A DNA stretch of 64,000 bases from Isoperla grammatica (GCA_945910005.1 OX246746.1:40120005-40184004), one strand, 5' to 3'; shown: positions 11,908 to 23,329, counted from the first letter of the stretch. The notes: generated by a model not told the origin, from the letters alone. Program-made: numbers and translations.

Positions 11908-12565
11908 TATATTGACAATTGCCACCTTGAGGAAGACATTATATTCGCCCACCTCTACTACTGCATCAGTATATTGACAATTGCCACCTTGAGGAAGACA
12001 TTATATTCGCCCACCTCTACTACTGCATCAGTATATTGACAATTGCCACCTTGAGGAAGACATTATATTCGCCCACCTCTACTACTGCATCAGTATATTG
12101 ACAATTGCCACCTTGAGGAAGACATTATATTCGCCCACCTCTACTACTGTATCAGTATATTGACAATTGCCACCTTAAGAAAGACATTATATTCGCCCAC
12201 CTCTACTACTGCATCAGTATATTGACAATTGCCACCTTGAGGAAGACATTATATTCGCCCACCTCTACTACTGCATCAGTATATTGACAATTGCCACCTT
12301 GAGGAAGACATTATATTCGCCCACCTCTACTACTGTATCAGTATATTGACAATTGCCACCTTGAGGAAGACATTATATTCGCCCACCTCTACTACTGCAT
12401 CAGTATATTGACAATTGCCACCTTGAGGAAGACATATATTCGCCCACCTCTACTACTGTATCAGTATATTGACAATTGCCACCTTGAGGAAGACATTATA
12501 ATTCGCCCACCTCTACTACTGTATCAGTGTATTGACAATTGCCACCTTCAGGAAGATATTATAGT
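11883..12565 (+). repeat. 62-bp minisatellite, about 11 copies
   Basis: The unit runs from TTCGCCCACCTCTACTACTG to the next copy: TTCGCCC occurs at 11944 and again at 12006, a 62-bp step. Each unit contains the outermost bases of the preceding hAT-like end plus flanking DNA (CAGTATATTGACAATTGCCA...GAGGAAGACATTATA). Copies are almost identical apart from GCATC/GTATC and small indels. Confidence 0.95.
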
Positions 12566-13814
12566 AAATTAAAGTATTTTTAATAGGACTTTAAAATGGA
12601 TTATCAGATTTTCAAAACAATATTGTATTGGTGGAAATATTTATTACTCCATATGCCTACTTGCATAGATCTCTGAATGCTAGATTGTTAGGCAGTCGGC
12701 ATTGTAATGCCATGCATAACAAAGGTATCCAGCATTAGAAGCATTTCTAAACATGTAAAATTAGTTAGCAGCCCAGCAAAACAGCATCTAAATTCTAGGT
12801 AGCCAACTACGTATTATTGTACCACACTCACAATTTTAGATATTAAAATTTAAAAACATTAAATGAGAAGGTTCCAGTTTATCTTTATTATTTGATCAAT
12901 GTTTTGAAAAGATTTGTTCAGTTTTGTGTGTATTGTGTTAACTTTGGTCAGAAAGGTTGTTTTGTAGGTAAAGTTGGCTATCAATGGTGTAGAATTCATC
13001 TACGCTCCGCTAGACAGACTAACGCTTGACAATGCATCCAATTTTCTAGAAGCCATATTGTGCAGAAAACTTGTTTACCCAACTAGCATTGCCATTAAAC
13101 AATGAAATCTCCTTCATTATATGTGGCCAATACAGAAGTTTGGTTGCACTGAACAAACGTATGTTATAATAACAAAAGAAAAACTAGAAAAAATTGGGAG
13201 GTAAAAATCTAATACCAGACTAATTGTATTAAGTCTTTTGGGACAAAAAACATCCATAATCAAAACTACAGTCACTAGACAAAAAGAATATAAGGACGAG
13301 TGTGTAAAGAATTACCACTGGACTGGCAAGCATAGTAATATGTAACATGTATATGATGGGTTAGTAAGAAACAAGAAGGAAAAATACAATATAAGTAGGA
13401 TAAGTTAGTAAATATTAGAGAAAGATGCTGAAAAACGTGGAAAATTCATTTTACCTTGAACGACTTCAGAAGATACCCAAGTATGAAAAGAAAGGCAAAA
13501 GTAAAAAATATATTATTTGTTTGTGCATGAAGTAGTATAGTACTGGTTGTTGAGATATATTTATGTTGTGCAAGGAGAGAAATTAGTTCAAGTAGTATTA
13601 CTGTACTGTTTCAAGTATTGGCAATAATGTCATGTTGATGGCAAATATATTGAGGAAAGTATTTTGCTTAAGTAAGAGTAGTGGTGCCAAGATTCAATTG
13701 AAACTGCTCACTGGATTTACATTTAAGACATCCAAACAAGTTTGAAATCTCCCTTTAATTCCTTCAAGTCTGATCTAGCATTAAGAGTTGTTACATGTGG
13801 GTATTCAAACTTAC
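12566..13814. other. Non-coding DNA downstream of the last visible Fas1 exon
   Basis: AT-rich, no family-similar frame and no clear splice-flanked exon. It is presumably intron, since exon 13815-13975 ends in a good donor and more Fas1 sequence must follow. Confidence 0.5.
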
Positions 13815-13975
13815 CTCCAGGAACTGTTTCACATCATTGTCAACTACCATAAGAGGCCTCTGGATCAAATGAACAACGCCATTTTTAACGGGGATGTTGG
13901 CCTTGACGATTTCAGCCAGAACCACGCCAGTGGCATGGGTGGAATCTCCTACTAGGGTGTTACTCTTCACATAGG
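13815..13975 (-). CDS. Fas1: Fasciclin-1 exon d (end of a FAS1 domain)
   Basis: On the minus strand CTGCAG precedes the exon and GAG|GTAAGT follows it. The exon reads YVKSNTLVGDSTHATG, then KANIPVKNGVVHLIQRPLMV. NGVVHLI-x-RPL is the conserved second box (H2) of the FAS1 adhesion domain. Its first codon is split with exon c (T|CC, Ser), so the two exons join in frame. Fas1 proteins are secreted or GPI-anchored homophilic adhesion molecules, in Drosophila on axons. The exon is 161 bp. The gene continues to lower coordinates, but I could not find the next exon. The 8,074-bp intron before this exon is full of transposons. Confidence 0.93.
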
Positions 13976-14749
13976 CTGCAGAAATAACACCAACATTTCT
14001 TACAAGTTAACACATCCAAGGAGTTGTGAAATTTACCATAACTGGTGTTGTGGTTTGATCAACATTTATATGACAAAGTTCTCAAATTTTCAGAGTCTCA
14101 CAAATAAAGGTAAGTAGCCTATGCTACTAGGTTTTGGATTTCCATGCTAATTGGGTAAAATATGAAATTAGTTTGACACAAAGTGAATTTTGCAGACTCT
14201 GACATTTTAACTATTGTGTCACAAACTTTCCTTTCATTAAAGTAATTAATTTAAGTAAAGACAGAGAATGTATTGCACTAAAATGCCTAGGCCTGTAGAA
14301 CTTCTTGCACAACAAACAAAGTCACAAACCACACAAGCATTTTATTCCAGAGGTTACAAGGTTAAACTATGGGATGAATGTTGACGTTTTGGCTCATCAT
14401 GCAGCAGGTGGCAACATAAAATAAAAACAAACAACAGAAATAGTCACAATCTAAACATAATCAATATGTTTTAGATTGACTTACCATGCAACATAACTTC
14501 ATCACAAAATCTCCAGGGAAGTTCATAAAACATCATTTTTAATGGTATGCCTAGGCCTACTGTACTGTCAATTAGCCAATGATTAGAGGTGTTTATTTTT
14601 TGCAAGGTGCAATAAAACGAAATATGTTTTTTATTTCACATATCTCCACATACTACATCAGTAACAGTTGAAATCAAATTGTGAAATAAAACGAATTCTG
14701 CAAATATATATATATATATGTTAAGTTTCAAATTCTCACGGCTATATGT

Positions 14750-15057
14750 CAAATAATTGTGTTTTGGGGTATTATCACGTGAGTTGTAGAATGAGGGTTC
14801 TGACTTACCCCCTCCATCCCGACGTTTCGATGTAATATCATACATCCTCTTCAGGGGTTCCACCGAGTCTACTTCCTCTCGCTCGGCCGGTCGAATCGAG
14901 ATTCGTCGAGATTCGACCGGCCGAGCGGGAGGAAGTAGACTCGGTGGAACCCCTGAAGAGGATGTATGATATTACATCGAAACGTCGGGATGGAGGGGGT
15001 AAGTCAGAACCCTCATTCTACAACTCACGTGATAATACCCCAAAACACAATTATTTG
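14750..15057. repeat. 308-bp near-perfect palindrome with hammerhead-like motifs, Penelope-like
   Basis: The two 150-bp arms are mirror images centred near 14903, with only a few mismatches (one C/G at the GCTCGGCCG/GAGCGGGAGG edge). They are flanked by TA microsatellites on both sides. Each arm carries CTGAAGA (14953-14959 on plus, 14848-14854 on minus), a 6-bp stem GATGTA/TACATC, and GAAACGTC (14979-14986 on plus). This order resembles the minimal hammerhead ribozymes reported in Penelope-like retroelement repeats, though one extra G separates the box from stem II. No Penelope coding sequence is present. A head-to-head pair of solo terminal repeats, or a foldback MITE, is the likely identity. 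Confidence 0.75.
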
Positions 15058-16879
15058 ATATATATATATAACGAATTTTGAGGTTTTACGTGAAATAAAA
15101 ACATTTAGAGTCAAAAAAATGAAATAACAACCCATTTAAAATACAAAAACGGAAATTCCCGTGGTATTTTAAAATTAAATCGTAAATATTTAATTAAAAT
15201 TCTTAATAATTTGCTGTTCACCACGGCACAGAAACATGTTTATATTGTAGGCATTGATCACAACGAATAATGTAAAATAGGCCTAGGCCTACCAGTACAT
15301 GCAATTTAAATAATCATTATTTGAGTTTCATTGCATATTATTGGTTACCGTATGTAACTGTTTTGCAATGCGGAAAAAAATTAAAACATACAACCACTTA
15401 TTGCTATTTAAATATGTAATTAAGGGGAAAAAATAAAACCATTTTCAAACACCACCAATCATTAACAGTTGGGCCAATACATCATATATTGAATGTTGAA
15501 ATGTAATTGTGTCCAATTTGTACCTCAAGATAACAAAATATGTATAGTACTTATATGGAAACCTCAGTATAAAAGGAATGAATTGGTATAACGGAAAAAA
15601 TGTTTTCCATAACACCGAGTACTGATTAACGCAACACTGAGCACTGAAATATATTCCACCTTGTTGACGTGAGAGATGAGAGGTCATAGTACGGAATGCA
15701 CAATCAATGGCTTGCATGGGTTTTATACCTCTGCACTTTCATTGCACTTCACACCGAATTAGTTTGAAATCAGTGTAAAACATGATTTAACAATATTTAC
15801 AGGTAGACCGTAAAATCATAATTGTAAGGCATTTGTTTATTTTTAAAGGACATCGAAACCCTAGCTCTATTTAATATCCATAACATCTGTTGATTTATTT
15901 TAAAAATTATAGCAAAAACTAGAACCATCATACCCACTCCAGGAATTAGCTATAAATTATTTTCGAGTTGATAATATTCCCTTGAGCGCGGCCGTTTTTT
16001 ATGGTCGTGACGTAGCATTTACTAGTCCCGTGCCGCTAGCATCGGCGGGAGACGCGATATGTCGTACGCGCGTCTATTTACACTGTCATAGCAAACGAAC
16101 TATTAGCGGTAGCTCACTGAACTCAATTACACGTTAATCTGCAATGTTTTCTCGTCCTACTCGATGCTTAAACGAGAAGAATATCTAACTTACGTAATGG
16201 GAAAAATTAATTTTAAATAAGCCAAGTTTTACGTATTAACTCGCATATTTCAAAGTCTAGTTAGTATATTTTGCAACGACATTTTTGCCATTTTAGAAGG
16301 CTTGACATAATACGACATGCATGAAGAATGATTAAAAAAATACGTTATGTCGATATTAAAGATAACCCGCAAGCAGTGATTTAATGAATAAGTGTTGGTA
16401 TTTGACATTTACCTGGGCAACTAGCCTGGCTGGAGAAGGTTGTCAGCGGCGGCTAGGAGGTGGTCGGTCCGCAAAGCATTTCCAAAAACATCAGGTCTAG
16501 TTTTCTTGGTAGCAGCAGTTGGTTCGATTTTTTATTTATTTCACTTTTAATCACTCAGAGCGAAGGCAACAATAATATAATACTCAATAAAACTTAATAT
16601 GACATTCGTTTCAATGTCGATTTACTGCTGCAGATCATAACTATAATGTTCAGCTTATAGAGAGTTCTGATATTTTGTATTTACTATATAATTTGTATTT
16701 ACTAATAGAAAAGTCTGTATGTAACCTGCCCAGGGCCAACATTCTTCACGTGACTAACGAGTTATTTTGGTATTAGGATAAGTGGCTGACAGGTGGGGGA
16801 GGGAGATGTCTGAGGGCTGGTAGTAGGACTAAATTGCAGCAACAACATCATGACAAAAAAAACTCAAAATAACTATTCA

Positions 16880-16950
16880 TTTAGGGATGCCGACTGCCAA
16901 TAGCGGGTATCGAACCGACAACCTGGCGAATGAGAGGCTTGTGTGCTAGT
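16880..16950 (-). repeat. tRNA-derived SINE-like fragment
   Basis: On the minus strand GTTGTCGGTTCGATACCCG matches a Pol III B box (GGTTCGANNCC) in a tRNA T-arm context, with CCTCTCATTCGCC upstream resembling an anticodon arm. Only a fragment is visible. Confidence 0.4.
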
Positions 16951-16964
16951 ACATTTGAGTCGTG

Positions 16965-17115
16965 TATATACTCAAAGCTAAACTATCAGCTATTGTACAT
17001 TGTACTTTGTACATTATCCCTATTGTACAATATATTGGGTACAATTATACTCAAAGCTAAAACATTGTACTTTGAACTTTATCCCTATTGTACACTAACA
17101 TACTGGGTACAATTT
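16965..17115 (+). repeat. Imperfect tandem repeat of about 70-75 bp
   Basis: ACTCAAAGCTAAA...TTGTACTTTG...TTATCCCTATTGTACA...TGGGTACAATT occurs twice in a row, inside the core of the TTAA element. Internal GTACATTGTACTTTGTAC stretches are palindromic. Confidence 0.8.
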
Positions 17116-17450
17116 GTCTGATATTCATTATTCTTCATGTTCTGCTGGTTAATGTTTTTGGAATGTGTACTAAACGATAGCACATCAAGAGAAGCTGGAC
17201 AACACCAACGCTGGAAGCGCAGTGCGGGCGTAAAAACAGTGATACAACGTGAATACATATCACATAACTGTACGCACATACTAACACAAATTACAATACC
17301 GTATTTTTTTTAATAATTCTTCATGCATATCGTATTATGTCAAGTTTTCCAAAATGGCATGAATGTCGTCGCAAAATATACTAACCGGACTTTGAAATAT
17401 GCGAGTTAATACGGAAAACTTGGTTTATTTAAAATCAATTTTTTCCCATT

Positions 17451-19146
17451 TATTTATTTATTTATTTAATGTAGCGCTTTTGGTTACATCCAAGAAGGTG
17501 CACGAGGCAACTGAATATTTAAGCTTGTCAGATTTGATATAATGGAATATAATATAATATAGAGTAGAATATAGTAAAAATACAAAAAATATATATGCAT
17601 TCACACCTGCACAGATGCAAGGGGGATTTGCAAGTCAGTGTCTAGAAACAGCTCGTCAAGTGAATAGTAGGCCTTTCCAAGCAAGAAGTCTTCCAAGTTT
17701 CTTTTAAACAGCTGTCGAGTTCCACTTTGCACGATATGACTTGGGAGTTTGTTTGAAACTTTGATCCCGAGGTGTAGAGGGCTGTGGTCGAATCGGTGCA
17801 GTCGATGTCGCTCTACGATGATCTTCTCCGCTCCTCTGGTGTTGTGGGAATGTCTTGTAGCTACTGCGGACGTCAACTGCGGGTTATCCCAGATGAACAG
17901 GGCCACTGCCATGATATGGAGGTTGGCTAGCGTATGAATCTTGAGTGTTTTGAAGTATTCCCTGCAGGAGTCTCTTGGTCGGAGTGCCGCCACCGTTCGT
18001 ATTGCTCGTTTCTGGAGAATAAACACGCGCAACCACCCTGTTGCTCCACCCCAGAACATCTCTCCGTATTGAAGGCGGGACTGGATAAGCGCAAAGTATG
18101 TTGTGCATAGGGTGGCGGAGTCACATTCTCTTGAAATGGCTTTCAGGCTGTAGCAGGCTGAGCTTAGAGTTTTGCACATGTGGTCTATTTGGACGTTCCA
18201 TCTCAAACTGTAGTCAAGCCAAATTCCTAGAAATTTGGCTTCTTTAGAGATTTGTAGGGGGATGTTGGGTGTTGGTTGATCTCCCTTTACACAGAAGGTC
18301 ATTGCAACTGTTTTGGTGAGGTTCAGCGCTATTTTATTGGGTTCGCTATACGCTTCAATTTCATTAAGCGTATGGCTTAGCCCAAGTCCAAGTGGTTTGT
18401 CTGTCTTGCCTGTCACCACCGCACTTGTGTCATCTACAAATTGCGTGGTTTTAGCTATTGTGATATTTGCAGGTAGGTCGTTTACTTGAAGACTGAACAG
18501 AGTGGGGCTTAATACTGACCCCTGCGGCAGACCATGCTTGACGGCTTCCCAGTCTGATGTTCCCTTATTTCCGTCTATAAGGACACGTTGCTTTCTTCTG
18601 CTTAGATATGACGAGATCCATTTCCCAGCAGAGCCGGTGACACCATAGCTTCCTAGCTTCTTCACTAGAATAGTGTGGTCCATTGTGTCGAAGGCTTTCG
18701 AGTAGTCGCAAAACACAGCACCTACCTCCAGTCTGTCTTCTAGAGCAGTCTCTATTACTTCAGTCAGGCTTCTTATGGCTGTTGCCGTTGAGTAGTTCTT
18801 CCTGAAACCATGTTGCTCTTTACTCAATGTATTGGAATCCTCTAGAAACTTGGTCAGCTGTCTTAGGTAGAGCTTTTCTAGTATCTTAGAGAAGCCAGTC
18901 AGGAGGGATATTGGTCGGTAATTCGACACTTCGCATTTTGGTCTTTTTTTGAAGATTGGTTTAACAATAGCGTATTTCATTCTGTCAGGAAACTCGCCCG
19001 ATGTAAACGAATGCGTGAAGATGTGGGCTAGTGGTGCCGCAATGAATACCATACATTTTTTTTTAGTACGCACATGGGAACTTCGTCCCATCCCGATGAT
19101 GTCTTGGGCTCGAGGTCTTTAACTACTGCTATAATCTCTTCAGGTG
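17451..19146 (-). mobile_element. Non-LTR retrotransposon copy 2, 5'-truncated, inserted in the TTAA element's right arm
   Basis: It matches copy 1 from about its position 4119 to its 3' end, in opposite orientation. The 3' tail is (AAAT)n (seen here as TTTATTTATTTATTTA near 17450). The target arm reads CCCATTACGTAAG: CCCATT stands left of the insert and TTACGTAAG right of it, so at most 2-3 bases are duplicated. The 5' truncation and A-rich tail fit target-primed reverse transcription. Confidence 0.93.
17601..19091 (-). pseudogene. Non-LTR reverse transcriptase, copy 2
   Basis: This frame is nearly identical to the RT frame of copy 1, with a handful of substitutions (FDTMDH for FDTIDH, SGEFPD for SGKFPD). 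Motifs FCDYSKAFDTMDH, HGLPQGSVLSP and FVDDTSA are intact. The product lacks endonuclease and linker because the copy is 5'-truncated. It carries the same A9 run (as T9 at 19056-19064) and the same -1 frame change as copy 1, and ends in the variant C-terminus LQIPLASVQV because the copy 1 stop codon is changed. The high identity implies both copies are recent and came from one lineage. Confidence 0.92.
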
Positions 19147-19753
19147 TTACGTAAGCTAGATATTCTTCTCGTTGAAGCATTGAGTAGGACGAGAAAACAT
19201 TGCAGATTAACGTGTAATTGAGTTCAGTGAGCTACCGCTAATAGTTCGTTTGCTATGACAGGGTAAATAGACGCGCGTACGACATATCGCGTCTCCCGCC
19301 GATGCTAGCCGCACGGGACTAGTAAATGCTACGTCACGAGTCACGACCATAAAAAACGGCCGCGCTCAAGGGAATATTATCAACTCGAAAATAATTTATA
19401 GCTAATTCCTGGAGTGGGTATGAGGGTTCTAGTTTTCGCTATAATTTTTAAAATAAATCAATAGATGTTATAGATATTAAATAGAGCTGGGGTTTCGATG
19501 TCCTTTAAGAAAATACTGTAGTTACAATACAGTTTTGTGAGGTTTTACACCGTGTTAAGGAAAAATAAGGGACAAAAGGGTTACTGTACATACTTCTATG
19601 ATAATGGAATTTGAATTTGGACTGCTTGGAACACAATCCTGAAATAGGGAGGCTTACTGCATGGGTAGTTTTATCTATAAAATACTCTAAATCTCTGTAC
19701 TACAGACAATGCACATTGAAAACATACTTTAAAAAAATGGTTATGCCAGTAGA

Positions 19754-20288
19754 CAGCGTTGCTAAAGCTACTTTTTAAAAGAAGCACTGTTACAGCTACA
19801 GCTACTTGATCTTTGAAAGTAACTTAGCTACTTTTCAGCTACTGTATTTTGTAAGTAGCTCGCTACTTGTACAGCTACTCAAAAAAAGTAGTGACGCTAC
19901 TTTACAGCTATTTTCATTTTGTATAAAGGACCAAGAGTATGTACTATTTATTGAAACGACGGTATGGTCCGGAACTGAGTCATACTCATATCACAGCTCA
20001 CGGGTGAAACAGCAAACTTAGCGGTGGGGAGGCGGTTTTGGGACTATAGAGGAAGAAGGGCAATGACAGTCGTCATTCCGAACCTGTGACGGTGGGAATT
20101 GTGGCGGGCGAAACAAACGTGTGTTTGTTTAATGCAAAAATAGAGTAGCGGCGATTTTTCGCTACAAATACTCGTATATATAGTAGCTTGCTACTCGCTA
20201 CTTTACCGCATTTCAAATGTAGCGCACTACCAGTTTCGCTACCAAAAAAAGTAACATGCTACAAGTAGCGCGCTACTTAACAACAATG
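19754..20288. mobile_element. hAT MITE rich in GTAGC, 535 bp
   Basis: The left end is CAGCGTTGCTAAAGCTAC and the right end's reverse complement is CATTGTTGTTAAGTAGCGCG. A perfect 8-bp duplication CCAGTAGA lies at 19746-19753 and 20289-20296. Both ends are full of AGCTAC/GTAGC words. No transposase. CA(G/T)YGTTG-type ends with 8-bp duplications fit hAT. Confidence 0.92.
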
Positions 20289-20299
20289 CCAGTAGATAA

Positions 20300-21170
20300 C
20301 TTAAGTTTGAAAACAACATCTTGGAAAACGTTCTGCAAGAGTGATCAACAAATGGAAAATATTATTTCCAATCACCAACTTTTCGTTTCCAAAAGTACCC
20401 AAGATCGTGTTGTTGTTTTCTTATGCCCTGGGGAGTAGAGACATCCATGACTTCCGTCATCTTGTCAATCACTTCTTCAAGTTTAGAGAATATGTGTAGG
20501 TGTGGTCAATCCTGCACCCGGTCCCCGACCAATCCGCACATGTCTGACTCCATGTTTTGCCAGCAGGTCATGCCCCGTCTCCAAGCAAAACATTGCTGTT
20601 GTCATTTTGTCATCTTTCTTTTGTACTTTACGTTTCTTTTCTTGGTAACGTAGGCCTCCCAGATTTTATCCTTTGACTCCTCTTTCCATCTGTCTTTCAC
20701 TTCATTATTGTGGGCTTATTTGAGGTGCGATTTTATTGCACTGTACGATACGGGTTTTACTGTTTGATTCTTCTTACTGCCCATCATTGCGAGGAAGTCT
20801 GCCTTTTCATTGCCATTGATGCTACAGTGGGCAGGCACCCATTGAAAAACTTTTGGGTTTTCTAGTCTGCATCAACTTAAGAATCTTAAGTTTGTTTACA
20901 CATTTTAACTTCATAGTCTGCTTCCACTTTGTTTACTATTGCCTCTATAGCTGCCTTAGAGTTTATTAAAATAACCACTTTCCTGTGCTGGTACATTTCC
21001 ATTTTTTCCAAGGTGTATCTATTGCCTTCACTTCGTCATCAAAATTACTTCCATTCCTTCCACAAGGGACTGAGTCTTCAAACTCCCTTCTGTATATTCC
21101 AGCCCCTGCATTGCCCTGTCGTGGTGTGGTGTGGTGTGCCACATACTTTAAACAGTTATTTGGCATTCAA
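20300..21170 (-). pseudogene. Non-LTR retrotransposon RNase H domain, decayed
   Basis: Read on the minus strand across several frames, the segment gives GNAGAGIYRREF, FDDEVKAI, VVILINSKAAIEAIVNKVEA, and then WVPAHCSINGNEKADFLAMM. These are the blocks of the C-terminal RNase H domain found in I-, Outcast- and similar non-LTR elements: glycine-rich strand, acidic helix, ILIDS strand and PAH-x-x-I-x-GNE-x-AD. The ILIDS aspartate is Asn here, and stops and frameshifts break the reading. A basic tail (TKKRNVKYKRK) follows to about 20300, where the hAT MITE's duplication lies. It is a different family from the two RT copies above. It lies in the Fas1 intron. Confidence 0.8.
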
Positions 21171-21654
21171 TTAATTCTGCTCATTTTCATTACTAGTTTT
21201 ACCGTTTGCGTCTCAACACCAATTAATAATTCCTTGGCGAGATAATTATTTAGTTCTGTCCACTACCTACATCGGTATCATTGTAGTCAACTTTACCATC
21301 TAAATCATTGTTTATTATCGAAATATTCAGGTTCAAACTAAAGAAGGAATAATGCCAGTTTATTCATCACTGTTGTACATTGTTGACCAGCACTTTGCAT
21401 TTAAATACTTGAAAGACAACTAATAATAAAGACGTGGGGAAGGGTGGAATGCAGCCTGACAGCCGGCCAGCCGCCCGCCGGCTGAGCTCTTTTACATCAC
21501 CCCAGGTACGCATGGTCCCAAACAAAGGCCCGTAGCTCGAGAAGGAGCAGTTCTACGTCACAGAAACGCGAGGCGATTCTTTTCAGAAAACAACAACCTA
21601 TTTGAATATAACAATGGCTACATAGGTAATCTAAAGTTCCGATCTCCTTTAACA

Positions 21655-21745
21655 GCATCGAGTATTGGTCCCGAGTGTTGACAGAAAATTTCAGCCAAAT
21701 ACGTCAAGTTGTTTGACCTGTGCACGATGAACAAAATTTAGCGTG
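21655..21745 (+). repeat. Dispersed repeat, 'CCTGTGCRCGA' family
   Basis: AAATTTCAGCCAAATACGTC and TTTGACCTGTGCACGATGAA match two tandem copies at 25283-25560 (AAATTTCAACCAAATCCGTC, GACCTGTGCGCGACAAAC). It is a recurrent fragment of an unidentified element. Confidence 0.75.
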
Positions 21746-21751
21746 CGTGTG

Positions 21752-21806
21752 CTCAAGCGCCCACGCACACGCACACGTGCACACACACACACACACACGC
21801 ACACAA
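21752..21806. repeat. CA/GC dinucleotide repeat
   Basis: CACGCACACG...(CA)n...CGCACACAA tract. Confidence 0.85.
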
Positions 21807-21849
21807 CACTCTTGGCGGTATTTTTAACCAGTTGAATAAGGCGGCTCAG

Positions 21850-21961
21850 TAGATAAAAACTACTCGAACTTGACTCGTTTTTCATGAAAAACTCGATCAC
21901 CTCGAGTCGAATAGTAACTACTCGATCAAACTCGACTTTTTGAGTACTCGAACACCCCTAA
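21850..21961. mobile_element. hAT-like terminal fragment
   Basis: The right end, read on the minus strand, is TTAGGGGTGTTCGAGTACTC followed by repeated CGAGT words. It resembles the TAGGGGT end near 11495. The opposite end was not found, so this is a fragment. Confidence 0.5.
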
Positions 21962-22049
21962 CGGTCACTCATGATATCACATGATCCCACAAGTAGAACT
22001 ACTACAGTAGTAGTTCCCACACCGGGAAGTGTCGCTACTTAGTACTTAC

Positions 22050-22218
22050 ACTTGCCATCCGACTGGTGTGTGAAAGATATCGTTACTCGAACCATGTCAC
22101 TAAATGCCAGTGTATTGTAGTCCTTGTCTGGGTCAGTGGCTGCTGTGAACAGGACTTCACCGGGAATCACGTGGCCATCAATTACCTTCTGGTCAATCTT
22201 TTCAGGACGAGGTGGTGG
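22050..22218 (-). CDS. Fas1: Fasciclin-1 exon c (middle of a FAS1 domain)
   Basis: The minus strand reads TTGCAG|CCACCACCTCGTCCTG... and ends AAG T|GTAAGT. The product starts PPPRPEKIDQKVIDGHVIPG and continues with VLFTAATDPDKDYNTLAFSD and MVRVTISFTHQSDGK. DGHVIPG...LFT is the central strand region of an arthropod-type FAS1 domain. It begins in phase 0, following the GTG end of exon b, and leaves one base (T) to be completed by exon d. Length 169 bp. Intron b-c is 1,111 bp. Confidence 0.94.
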
Positions 22219-22965
22219 CTGCAACATTTAGGTAACAACTATTTGTGATACCTGGTAAAATAAAACACACAAGACTAGTGGTGTTGTGGTTTAGTGTTTT
22301 TTAATGTGTGAGCTGCAAGAAATGTAACTCAGCACTACAGCTATGACTGGATGACCTATCAATTTGTTACCGACTTGCATTTGCATGCTTTGATATTATG
22401 CTATGCATTGGCATGATATTGTGTACCTCTCTATATGACTCATGACCTTTTAATACCTGTTGTGTCCCACCCCCCACAGCCTGGTATATATACGCCTACC
22501 GAGGTATTGTAAGTTTGTCTCCCAGATGGAGTACGAACTAGGCAAGACTAGCCAAGTTAGTGAAATATACGGCATTAAACAGTCTCAGTTTATAATCTTT
22601 AATTATCTTTCAAATCCTACAATCTACTTCACTCAAACAATAGAATACAATAATACCAAAAATGCAAACTTGTTTGGGAATATTTAGCAATATTTGGCTT
22701 GTAAGGAAACATTTCGAGGTGTTTGGTAATACATATATGGTAATATTTAGACTGTTTTGAGAAAATGTATATTGCATGGGTATTCACTTTTGCCCCATCT
22801 TCACTCGGAAGTAATTCGGCCAAGTAATTTGTTATTTGAAGTTGAAAGCCACGATCAGTCTTTTAAGTGCATTTTAGGGACAAGCGATTTAACTTGACTT
22901 AGATAATCTTGAACAAACCATTGCCACACATTGTACAACAAAAGATCAAAAGTAATATGTACATC

Positions 22966-22978
22966 CCCCCCCCCCCCA
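22966..22978. repeat. Poly-C run
   Basis: Homopolymer of about 13 C within intron b-c. Confidence 0.8.
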
Positions 22979-23329
22979 TTTAAGTCTAATGTGAGCATGA
23001 AAATAAAAAGAAAAGGTAAAGTAATACTACTTATGATTTTCAGTCCCGTTTAAAATGTTTAAATAATAACAGTTTGTGATATTTATTTGCAAAAGTACGT
23101 AATCAATTTTTGATAACACAAATTCCAAAATGTTTATGAGATACCATTACCAATAATTTGGTTGTGCCATAGGACATCTCTAGCTAGCTTAGTACACAAG
23201 TAGACATGATAAAGTAGCTTTAAAATACCTTGTTTCTGTTAACTTAATGTTGTGTTTTCCAAATTAATACAAAATAGACAATCTTTATTTTGAATATCAG
23301 ACCTTTGAAAATATTATGTAGTAACTTAC

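Larger units (their letters stand above)
15847..19504. mobile_element. TTAA-flanked element with ~500-bp inverted arms
   Basis: The ends read AGGACATCGAAACCCTAGCT (left) and AGGACATCGAAACCCCAGCT (right, reverse strand). TTAA flanks both ends at 15843-15846 and 19505-19508. The left arm (15847-16344) is mirrored by 17301-17450 plus 19147-19504, the right arm being split by a non-LTR insertion. Arms match closely over their full length. TTAA duplications are made by piggyBac and some Sola-type transposases; none is encoded here. The 950-bp centre holds a SINE-like scrap and a small tandem repeat. It lies in the Fas1 intron. Confidence 0.9.
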
